NCBI GenBank assembly: GCA_034008185.1
Contig: CM067084.1
Span: 65,424,599 to 65,488,598 of the forward strand
DNA from: Gorsachius magnificus
Lineage: Eukaryota > Chordata > Aves > Pelecaniformes > Ardeidae
Length of the DNA: 64,000 nucleotides
Direction of reading: 5' to 3'
Part shown: positions 36,501 through 45,245 of the stretch, piece by piece
Layout of the letters: every line of letters begins with the position of its first letter
How positions within the stretch are numbered: position 1 is the first letter of the stretch
Position numbers and translations under genes: made by a program
The notes under the pieces: generated by a model
Database searches by the model: none
What the model was told of the DNA's origin: nothing
What the model saw: the letters and a program-made list of their open reading frames with translations, nothing else

Positions 36501-38600
36501 CCTGAAACAGTCACATTCTTAGTCAAGTGTACACAAAAGCCAATATTTCTACAGACATGACTACATAGTAATACAGAAGAAAACCCAACCAACTGTCCTG
36601 TGTCAGGTGGAAAATTACTTCCTGTATTTTTTTTTAACAAGTATAAAAGATTTGAACAAACTTACTAACCTCAGAAAACACCACTGTCTTTAATGATATT
36701 CTCTCAGCTTCTGTGTTACCTTTGTATAAAATTTTCTTTCATGTTCTTCCTACTCATCTTTTACAAAAATGACATCTCTTCACCTTTTTGCCTGCCCATT
36801 TTTCCCACAAACAGAGTTTTAAATAAAATAAGTCATTAAGTATTACACTATGGACCCAAAGAAGTCATTAGCTTTACCATTCATCAAGAGCCAATTATGT
36901 GATGGTCTTTGGTAGTTAGACTGACTTTCACCTGATCCTTTTTAGATTTTTCCCTTGTATTTATAAACTCCATAAGTAAACTTATGTTCAGCAGATTTAA
37001 GACTCCTCTTAACACAAATATGTAACAAAAATGGTTTAGCTCCACCTTCTCTCCCTTTAGACAACTAATTCAGATTAGTTTGGACACAAAGAAGGAACCG
37101 CTTCTTTGAGCAATGATTTTCCTCCTTGAGATCCATGTTGGGAGAGGGGTTGCAGGATCATGCTTGCAACCATATTGCAACCCAAGGCTTAATATTTGGA
37201 GCTGAAAAACTCCTTTATCTCCTTCTTATGAATCTCAAATTGTCAGAAACCATTTTTTTCATAAATCATAGAGTGTAAATGAATGCTTTCTAACTTTTCC
37301 ATCCCTGAATCATACAGAAACATGAGGTAATATCCTTCTTCATTCACAGAGTTCTGCAGCCACTATTTTTTAAAATCTAATGGCCCATGTCCTCAATAGA
37401 AAGTCTTCAAATTTTCTCCACAGCTTCTGTGCTGGGCTGCAGCATCTGCATCAGGTTTCTGCAGGTCAGGTCTTTTTACAGATATTCATGGGTTCTTTCC
37501 ATTTTTTACCTCCACCTCATAGTGTGTGGAACACCATCCACATAAGGGCTCACTGAAGTTATAAGGCCACTAATTAAATAGTCTGACATACAGTCATTCC
37601 CATATGAGCCTTAGGCAATATCTCAATTACTGTGAACTGAGAGCCAAACCTGGCAGCATTTCAAGGTGGGACCCACAAGTTTGTCTGCACTGAACCTCCA
37701 GAGACTCTGAACAATTAATAATAGGGACTTTATATAATCTGCAGCAGAGCAACGTCTTATTTTTCAGTCATCTTAAAAAGCACAGAAGCTAAGAGCCACC
37801 CTACTGTGTCCCTCTTTTTTTTTTCATGGTTTCTTTCCCTCACTGGAAATTATCAAAGCTCTAGTACCATGTGGAGAATTCCTCAGAGCCCCATACCCTC
37901 ACTGACCGTCCTGAGCATCCCTTGCAGCAAGGAGGGAAGCCACCAGGAGCCCAACAACACCCTCCCCTCCCCTGTAGCATCCATTTGTCTCTCAGGACCT
38001 GCACAATGTATCCAAAAAAATTGGAAATTGAAACCAAATGGAGGATGTTAAAAAGAAGCAAGGATATATCTGCTATTATATCTACTGATACAGTTGGAAA
38101 AAAACAAGAAGCTTTCAGCACATAGATTGCTTTTCAATTAAAATTGAGTTTCTGCATTCATTATAAATCCATGCAAACATTGTTTGTTGTTACCCAATAA
38201 AGAGATTGTCTTCATGAGGATGGATACCATATTAATTTGCCCCTAACATTCAACATTTTGAAAAATTTAGTAACTCACATTTGAACATTTTAACTGTCCT
38301 CTTTTTTTTAATTTGCCTGCACCTGCACATACATGAGTCTTATAAATACAAAAGCCACACAGCTTGGTGTAGCTCACATTTTCTTCTACAGAATTCTAAG
38401 CCAATAACCTCAATTACTTTCTGAGTATGTCTTAAACTAGCATTGTGTTTCTCCTAAAACTTCCCATAATATTAGACAGTCACCAGCTAAAAGGAAGAAT
38501 CAGAAGCAGCTGTAATTTGATAAGCAATTATTCTAATGTATATGTTTTTAACAGATTTCAGTTAATTCAGGCAGAGGAGGATAGCTATGAAGTTGTGATT
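33596..38600. other. Non-coding stretch
   Basis: No credible exon. A consensus TATA word at 33849 is listed separately. An inverted pair GGGTTGCA (37147-37154) and TGCAACCC (37176-37183), with a third TTGCAACC between them, is the only other structure noticed. Confidence 0.5.
33849..33857 (+). promoter_or_regulatory. Consensus TATA-box word (tentative)
   Basis: TATAAAAGG is a perfect core TATA match. It is followed by GC-richer sequence (GCAGGCCAGGGCAGCATCTGC) where a start site would fall about 30 bp on. No downstream open frame supports a gene, so this may be chance. Confidence 0.25.
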
Positions 38601-39156
38601 TGTCGTGGTTTAACCCGGCTGGCAACTAAGCACCACACAGCCGCTCGCTCACTCCCCCCCCCTCCCTCAGTGGGATGGGGGAGAGAATCGGGAAGGGGAA
38701 AAAGGGTAGAGCCGAGGGCTGAGATAAAGACAGTTTAATGAGAGAAAATAATAATAATAGTAATAATGGGAATGATAACAAAATATACAGAATATACAAA
38801 ACGAATGATGCACAATGCAATTGCTCACCACCCGCCGACCGATGCCCAGCCCATCCCGAGCAGCGATCAGTAACCGAGCAGCGACCAACCCACCCCCCAC
38901 CCCCCCGAGCATGACGTTCTATGGTATGGAATAGCTCTTTGGACAGTTTGGGTCCTAGCTGTGCTGTACTCCCAGCTTGTTTTGCACCTGGCCGAGCAGG
39001 AGAAGCTCAAAAAGTCCTTGAGCAGTCTGAGCACTGCTTGGCAACAACTAAAAACATCAGAGTGTTATCAACATTCTTCTAGTACTAAATCCAAAGCACA
39101 GCACTATGCTAGCTTCTGTGAAGAAAATTAACTCTATCCCAGCCGAAACCAGGACA
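38601..39156 (-). repeat. 3' LTR of ERV-L-like element
   Basis: On the + strand it runs from TGTCGTGGTTTAACCC to CCAGCCGAAACCAGGACA. On the - strand it therefore starts TGTCCTGG and ends CCACGACA, a clean TG...CA pair. At about 556 bp it is some 70 bp shorter than the LTR at 797-1425. Part of the difference is the loss of the segment holding the TATA box: the CATGCTCGG block runs straight into a G-rich run. An ATTAAA-type polyadenylation word lies on the - strand near 38740. Confidence 0.9.
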
Positions 39157-39170
39157 TTCCACCCCTTATT
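39157..39170 (-). promoter_or_regulatory. Polypurine tract
   Basis: Directly before the LTR, the - strand reads AATAAGGGGTGGAA and abuts the LTR's TGTCCTGG. This is the expected place and composition of the plus-strand primer of retroviral reverse transcription, and it fixes the orientation and the LTR boundary. Confidence 0.8.
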
Positions 39171-39559
39171 CTATACCATTTACGTCATGCTTAGGTCCTA
39201 CCCTTACAATACATTCCAATTAATCACCACCATTTTCTCATCTTTTTGGTACATACACAGATATCATTCCCTTAGTCTATGGACCATCCTTCTGAAATGT
39301 CCATTGGGTTCATTTAGTCCACAGTTTTGGGCTCCATCTGTTGTAACAGTCTTTCAGGGCAGGAGAGATGGGGTCTGGTGTTGGGTTGTTGCTTGCTGAA
39401 GTCAGTTCTGGTTCCATCCGCTGTACTTCCTTAGTTTCTTCAAAATTCATTCTTCTTAATCTGGGTGATCCTTACTGCCACACCATTGATATGACATACA
39501 GCAATAGTAAAAATAAAGACATACTATATTACACAGCAATTAACATTATACAATTCAGT
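39171..39559 (-). other. Spacer between pol and polypurine tract, no env
   Basis: About 390 bp lie between the pol stop and the polypurine tract with no long frame. That leaves no room for an envelope gene or a dUTPase domain. This fits an env-less, intracellular ERV-L-like element, although a deletion cannot be excluded. Confidence 0.6.
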
Positions 39560-41566
39560 TCATTGGCTATTTTCACCCAAAATCAAATCCCTTTGAGGTA
39601 CACATCGGACTTCCCCGTCCTTCCGCATCACCCACCAAGTAGAGCCAGGTCCTTGAGGAAAAGCAATCCCACGGATGGGTTTGCCTTTACCTGAGGCAGG
39701 AGTAACCCAGACTGTCTTCCCCAGCATATTTTTTACATGCACTACAGGGACTTTATCCCCTTCTACAGTACGTAAGAGGTTTGATTGGGCAGGGCCAGCT
39801 CGGTTGGCAGATCCTCTAGTGTTGACTAACCAAGTAGCCTTTGCTAAATGTGTATCCCAATGTTTGAATGTTCCTCCACCCATTGCTTTCAGTGTAGTCT
39901 TTAACAGTCCATTGTATCGTTCAATTTTCCCAGAGGCTGGTGCATGATAGGGGATGTGATAGACCCACTCAATGCCATGCTCTTTGGCCCATTTGTCTAT
40001 GAGGCTGTTTCGGAAGTGAGTTCCGTTGTCTGACTCAGTTCTTTCTGGGGTGCCATGCCGCCATAGGACTTGTTTTTCAAGGCCTAGGATAGTGTTCTGG
40101 GCAGTGGCATGGGGCACAGGGTATGTTTCCAACCATCCGGTGGTCGCTTCCACCATGGTGAGCACATAGCGTTTGCCATGGCGGGTTTGTGGGAGTGTGA
40201 TATAATCAATCTGCCAAGCCTCTCCATATTTGTATTTCAGCCACCGTCCTCCATACCAGAGAGGCTTTAACCGCTTGGCTTGTTTGATTGCAGCACATGT
40301 TTCACATTCATGGATAACCTGTGCAATAGCGTCCATAGTTAAGTCCACCCCTCGATCACGAGCCCATCTATATGTTGCATCTCTTCCTTGATGGCCTGAG
40401 GTATCATGGGCCCACCGAGCTAGAAACAATTCACCCTTATGTTGCCAGTCCAGATCCACCTGAGCCACTTCAATCTTAGCAGCCTGATCTGCCTGCTGGT
40501 TGTTTTGATGTTCTTCAGAGGCCCGACTCTTGGGTACATGAGCATCTACATGACGTACCTTTACAACCAGGTTCTCTACCCGGGCAGCAATATCTTGCCA
40601 CAATGCGGCTGCCCAGATGGGTTTGCCCCTGCGCTGCCAGTTGTTCTGCTTCCATTGCTGCAACCACCCCCACAGGGCATTTGCCACCATCCATGAGTCA
40701 GTATAGAGATAGAACACTGGCCATTTTTCTCTTTCAGCAATATCTAAAGCCAGCTGGATGGCTTTCACCTCTGCAAACTGACTTGATTCACCTCCTCCTT
40801 CAGCAGTCTCTGCAACTTGTCTTGTAGGACTCCATACAGCAGCCTTCCACCTCCGATGCTTTCCCACAAGACGACAGGACCCATCAGTGAACAGGGCATA
40901 TTGCTTCTCATTTTCTGGCAGTTTATTATATAATGGGGCTTCTTCAGCACGCACCACCTCTTCCTCTGGAGATATTCCAAAATCTTTGCCTTCTGGCCAG
41001 TCCATGATCACTTCCAAGATTCCTGGGCAACTGAGGTTTCCTATTCGAGCCTGTTGTGTAATCAGTGCGACCCACTTACTCCACGTAGCATCAGTTGCAT
41101 GATGTGTAGAGGGGACCTTCCCTTTGAACATCCAGCCCAGCACCGGCAGTCGGGGTGCCAGGAGGAGCTGTGCTTCAGTACCAATCACTTCTGAAGCAGC
41201 TCGAACCCCTTCATATGCTGCCAATATCTCTTTCTCAGTTGGAGTATAGTTGGCTTCAGATCCTCTGTATCCCCGACTCCAAAACCCTAGGGGTCGGCCT
41301 CGAGTCTCCCCTGGTGCTTTCTGCCAGAGGCTCCAGGTAGGGCCGTTCTCTCCGGCTGCGGTGTAGAGCACATTCTTTACATCTTGCCCTGCCCGGACCG
41401 GCCCAAGGGCTACTGCATGCACTATCTCCCGTTTAATTTGTTCAAAGGCTTGTCGTTGTTCAGGGCCCCATTTGAATTCATCCTTCTTCCGGGTCACTTG
41501 GTAGAGAGGGCTTACAATCTGGCTATAATTTGGAATATGCATTCTCCAAAAACCCACAACGCCCAA
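39560..41566 (-). CDS. pol: ERV-L-like pol: RNase H and integrase, open frame
   Basis: A 668-codon open frame covers the end of RT, the connection, RNase H and the full integrase. The frame opens with TTG, so this is not a native start but the part of pol downstream of a frameshift. The RT thumb/connection spans about 1-215 (WSLWQ near 78-82, RPLGFWS near 91-97). RNase H spans about 222-365, with candidate acidic residues Asp228 (FTDGS), Glu266, Asp290 (TDSW) and Asp360. The integrase zinc finger is His387, His392, Cys421, Cys424. The integrase core has Asp454 (QIDY), Asp513 (SDNGTHF) and Glu549 (GKIERYNG), and the last two are separated by exactly 35 residues, the retroviral D,D35E spacing. 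An SH3-like C-terminal domain follows, ending at ENSQ. All catalytic residues are present and no internal stop occurs. Whether it is transcribed is unknown. Confidence 0.92.
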   Translation of the reverse strand: MGVVGFWRMHIPNYSQIVSPLYQVTRKKDEFKWGPEQRQAFEQIKREIVHAVALGPVRAGQDVKNVLYTAAGENGPTWSLWQKAPGETRGRPLGFWSRGYRGSEANYTPTEKEILAAYEGVRAASEVIGTEAQLLLAPRLPVLGWMFKGKVPSTHHATDATWSKWVALITQQARIGNLSCPGILEVIMDWPEGKDFGISPEEEVVRAEEAPLYNKLPENEKQYALFTDGSCRLVGKHRRWKAAVWSPTRQVAETAEGGGESSQFAEVKAIQLALDIAEREKWPVFYLYTDSWMVANALWGWLQQWKQNNWQRRGKPIWAAALWQDIAARVENLVVKVRHVDAHVPKSRASEEHQNNQQADQAAKIEVAQVDLDWQHKGELFLARWAHDTSGHQGRDATYRWARDRGVDLTMDAIAQVIHECETCAAIKQAKRLKPLWYGGRWLKYKYGEAWQIDYITLPQTRHGKRYVLTMVEATTGWLETYPVPHATAQNTILGLEKQVLWRHGTPERTESDNGTHFRNSLIDKWAKEHGIEWVYHIPYHAPASGKIERYNGLLKTTLKAMGGGTFKHWDTHLAKATWLVNTRGSANRAGPAQSNLLRTVEGDKVPVVHVKNMLGKTVWVTPASGKGKPIRGIAFPQGPGSTWWVMRKDGEVRCVPQRDLILGENSQ

Positions 41567-42137
41567 GAAAGCTTGTGTTTCCTTTTGCTAGTTGGTGGAG
41601 ACATGGCTGTTATTTTGTTGATCACATCCATTGGAATCTGACGACGTCCATCTTGCCATTTGATTCCTAAGAACTGGATCTCCTGTGCAGGTCCTTTGAC
41701 TTTACTTTGTTTTATAGCGAAACCGGCTTTCAGAAGAATTTGGACTATTTTCTTCCCTTTCTCAAAAACTTCTTCTGCTGCATTGCCCCACACAATGATG
41801 TCATCAATATATTGCAGATGTTCTGGAGCCTTACCCTGTTCCAGTGCTGTCTGGATCAGTCCATGGCAAATGGTAGGGCTGTGTTTCCACCCCTGGGGCA
41901 GTCGATTCCAGGTGTACTGGATGCCCCTCCAAGTGAAAGCAAACTGTGGCCTGCACTCTGCTGCCAAAGGGATTGAAAAGAAAGCATTTGCAATATCAAT
42001 TGTGGCATACCACTTGGCTGCCTTTGACTCCAGTTCGTATTGAAGTTCTAGCATGTCTGGCACGGCAGCACTCAGTGGTGGCGTAACTTCATTCAGGCCA
42101 CGATAGTCTACTGTTAGTCTCCACTCTCCATCAGAAG
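41512..42137 (-). pseudogene. pol: ERV-L-like pol: reverse transcriptase, truncated and frameshifted
   Basis: This is the RT palm. The frame listed from 42063 opens further upstream to about 42137, where homology to the first copy ends. Counting from the Met at 42063, the first catalytic Asp is at residue 23 (TIDIANAF), Leu-Pro-Gln-Gly is at 55-58, and Tyr-Ile-Asp-Asp is at 85-88. The fingers are cut off by the 5' truncation. The frame goes wrong at a run of four T on the + strand (41583-41586), four A on the coding strand. The copy at 2.2 kb has five A in that place, so one base has been lost here and RT is separated from the RNase H-integrase frame. The last roughly 25 residues before the stop at 41512 are out of frame and meaningless. 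Confidence 0.9.
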
Positions 42138-43829
42138 TGTGAGAAGTCCTACATTGTCACATTAAAAATAAAACACAATTTATATGTTTTATGTAACAGT
42201 TCAAAGAACGAGGAAACTATTTTTTTGACTGATATAAAACTGAAAAGCTAATATTGCAATTGTGGGAGATTGAGCTTCTGCTAAAGTAAAAAAATCGTAA
42301 TTGGGATCTGGGATATAAAATCTGTGGAGTGAGATTTATCCTAAAATAGTAATTAGAACTTGCCAAGCAAAGTCACCCAAATCAAAGTAAGGTTTATGCA
42401 AGCTAGATGATATTCTGATGTTATGGAGAACACAAAATACTACAAGAAATGAACCTGGAAGCAGACAAGGGGACATACTTCAAATGAGTCTTTTAGAGCA
42501 GCACTAAAGCCACTTGGCCAAACAGTACAAACCAAATTATGATCCAATATTTGAAAGCAGATGTAAGGCAGTAACAGCAAAGAGAAGAAAGCCCTTTAGC
42601 TCAAAGATCACTTTATAGGCATGAGGCACAGAACTGCAGCAGCAGATGCTAATACTAAGAGCCTTGTTGCAAAAGATGTGTTAGTTTTCAATTAGTGCAT
42701 CAGTGTATGGTATGGTGCCAAAAGCAGTTACATTAGTTTCAGAAAAGCCTCATGTTTTTAAACTTATATTGATAGAACTCAGGGTTATAAAAAATACTGT
42801 CCAGGTTAACAAACAATGTGAACTTAATCTGAGAGTAAATAAACTGGAAAAGATGGAATTTGCAGTAGTACTTCAGGGGAAAGTATCTATTAGTATATTT
42901 TTAAATGAATGAGTATGCCTACTGAAGGAAAAGGGAGCTAAAACAAGTGAGGGAGAGTTTAAGGCAACTTTCTGGGCGGATATGGTCTCATCAGAGTATG
43001 GAATACAGGTAGTGGAGCCCAAATTTTCACTTGGTCCCGTGCATATCAGAAGAGACTGATCACTCTGGGAATCGAAAAGCAAACAAAAGAACCAGTAGAA
43101 TAGCTGCATGTCCTGACCACTGCTAGAGAAAAAGAAAGAAACAAACCTAACCAAAACAATGCATTGTTTAAGCTAAATAGTAGAATACATAAATAAGGGA
43201 TATTTCCAGTGCTTCAGAGAGATTTTATGAGAGAAAGCTAAGGTTAATTTTTTTTAATGTAAGAAATACATTACATATGTGTTGGTAGCCACCCTTCCAA
43301 AAATACTGTGTACACCTATGTATGTTCAGTTTATCTTTTAGGTGACTCTTGCACTGCTATTCTCATTATATTCCATAGACAACATGCTGGAAGTTCAAGA
43401 GACACACACGTCTTGTGTGCGCGCGTGTGTGTGTGTGTTTGTGTACATTTTATCATACATACGATACCAAGATTCTCACAAGAAATATTTTCATGCATGA
43501 AAAGTGGAAGAAAAGCATGGCCAAAAGATCTGAAGGTCTATGAAAAGGACCAGAATTGCTGGGCTAAACTTACAGATACAGAAATGTAGACTGTTAAAGA
43601 AAAAACTCACACAGAAAAAGATACAGATTAGACTGAAAATATCACCTGCATACACCATTTTCCAGGCTGAAGTCTCCTAAAGTCTTGCCTAAAGTCTCAG
43701 TTCACTGATGAACACTTTTACATACAGTACTCCTAAACAGAAGTATTCCTTGAATAGGTCCAGCTAATAAAGCAATCCAGATTCCACTAAATGACTGCCA
43801 AATCTTCAGCGTTATTTACATCTCCATCC
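42138..43829. other. Non-coding stretch with a TG-repeat
   Basis: Flank of the provirus. No exon recognised. The TG/CG alternating run is listed separately. Confidence 0.55.
43414..43437. repeat. Alternating TG/CG microsatellite
   Basis: Twenty-four bases of strict purine-pyrimidine alternation with a GCGCGC core inside TG repeats, and a short ACACACACG tract just upstream (43402-43410) that could pair with it. Such runs favour Z-DNA under negative supercoiling. Confidence 0.8.
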
Positions 43830-44020
43830 AGACATTTTGTCACCGCTGATTTCGTATTTACTTCCTCAAATCATTCCTGAAATGTTGGAAAAACATTGAG
43901 CCTAATATCAATCTGAGTAGTACCTCACAAGGAATTCCACCATTTGATGATGAGCCACCATTGGCAAGCACTTGAAATCTGCCATATATCTAATCCTTAG
44001 TCCATTTCTCAAGTGCTCTT
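43830..44020 (-). repeat. Very old LINE RT fragment, CR1/L3-like (tentative)
   Basis: The + strand phrases AACATTGAGCCTAATATCAA, TGAGTAGTACCTCACAAGGA, TTTGATGATGAGCCACCATT and ATCCTTAGTCCATTTCTC match in order the reverse of the region just downstream of the catalytic FADD motif in CR1/L3-type LINEs (AACA..ATTGGgCC, GAGGgACtCCac, GATGAcCCATTGAcaA, CCTAATCCATTT). No frame survives. Sequence on either side (up to about 44600) may belong to it but is too worn to assign. Confidence 0.45.
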
Positions 44021-45094
44021 TGGTTTTGATTTTAGGATAACCAGAAGATATTTACATAGCTATCTCTTTTGCCCTTTTGAATTACTGGCACAAATGGGGT
44101 TAGTTTTCAACTAACTTCCCCGGTATTCAAATGTTTATTAAAATTAACACTAGCAGACTAGATTTCTTAGCCAACTCTTTCCAAACTCTAGACTCCAGTT
44201 ATTGACGTCAGCAGTAGTATCAGCTCTACTTCTCTGTGCAGGCTAGAAAATTCTTCCTTGCTCTTATGTAACTCCTGTACATCAACCTTTCCAAATAGGG
44301 AATAGGAACAGTTGTTGAACATTTCCTGAGTAATTATCTTCACTTTAGCCATGTCCAGTTTCATAATGGCCTATCCCATTAGTAGGATCTCCTTTGTTCC
44401 CAATGCAATTGAAAAAATATTTCTATTACCCTTTTTACTGGCAGCCATGACTTTTTTGTAATCCCTATTTTATTACCAATTTTCTACGCTCTAGATTGAA
44501 GCTCAACTCTCTCTTTTGCTTTTCTTAATTTCATAGACCATTTTTCTATTTCTGTTCTCTTCATTGTGTCACTGAATTAGGGTGAACTTTTAAGAAAATT
44601 AGTCTCTTTCCTGATACAGAATCATGACCTTGAAGATTTTCTGATAATTTTCTAGATTTAATCAGAATACCTACTTTCTAATAAATCTTTCTGAAGGAGA
44701 CAAATTTATCAAACTTCCAGTTTAGTCAAATTTATCCAGTTCAAAGTATTGTTGCTTCATGGTGAATTAATGTTTTACAAAATTACTGCATTTGATTTTA
44801 AAACCTCTAACAGTGATTAGACGTTCCTGCTCCATAAATTCTCCTATACTTGCTTTTAAAAGTAATCATACTTTTTCCTCTCCAAATTTTAAATTCAGGT
44901 GTTTTCTATTTTTATTAAATGGTTTTTAATAGATTCCATTTTGTAGCTGTATTTTGTTAGCCTTTACATGGAGTTCTCAATACTATGTTAAAGATACACC
45001 AAAGTGTGCCTATTTGAATTCAAATAGAAATTCAGGTGGTAAGATGAGAGAAAGGGGTTGTATGCAGAACTCAGTAGACACTCTCAAAAGTGCC
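44021..45094. other. AT-rich non-coding stretch
   Basis: No exon or clear repeat. It may include worn extensions of the LINE scrap to the left. Confidence 0.45.
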
Positions 45095-45245
45095 TATTAC
45101 TGAAAACTGTGTTACCATACTACAGTTTTCAGAAACGGATGCCTAAAGTTAGGCACCAGAATAAAGGATGTAAAATGAACTAAGCACAAGTGATATGATT
45201 TTCTTGGAGGCACTGATCAGTTTTATTTTTTTCAGGAGCCTAAAT
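45095..45245 (+). repeat. Ancient amniote interspersed repeat (tentative)
   Basis: The phrases ACAGTTTTCAGAAACGGATG, GCCTAAAGTTAGGCACC (with a GCCTAA..TTAGGC inverted pair) and ATATGATTTTCTTGGAGGCACTGA follow an old repeat common in turtles, crocodilians and birds (GCCTAAAGTTAGGCACC, then TGATTTTCAgAGGtGCTGAgC). The family name is not assigned. Confidence 0.5.

Larger units (their letters stand above)
38601..42137 (-). mobile_element. ERV-L-like provirus fragment, pol plus 3' LTR
   Basis: A - strand endogenous retrovirus missing its 5' half. Reading on the - strand: RT from about 42137, RNase H, integrase, a 390-bp non-coding spacer, a polypurine tract and a TG...CA LTR. There is no 5' LTR, gag, protease or env in the window. 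Homology with the copy at 0.8-2.7 kb stops near 42135, so the 5' break lies inside RT. With only one LTR, no target-site duplication or LTR-to-LTR age can be read. It is much better preserved than the first copy and likely a younger insertion of the same family. Confidence 0.92.

Noticed and set aside
40439..42043. + strand frames opposite the provirus pol
   Set aside because: Antisense to pol, with no independent support.
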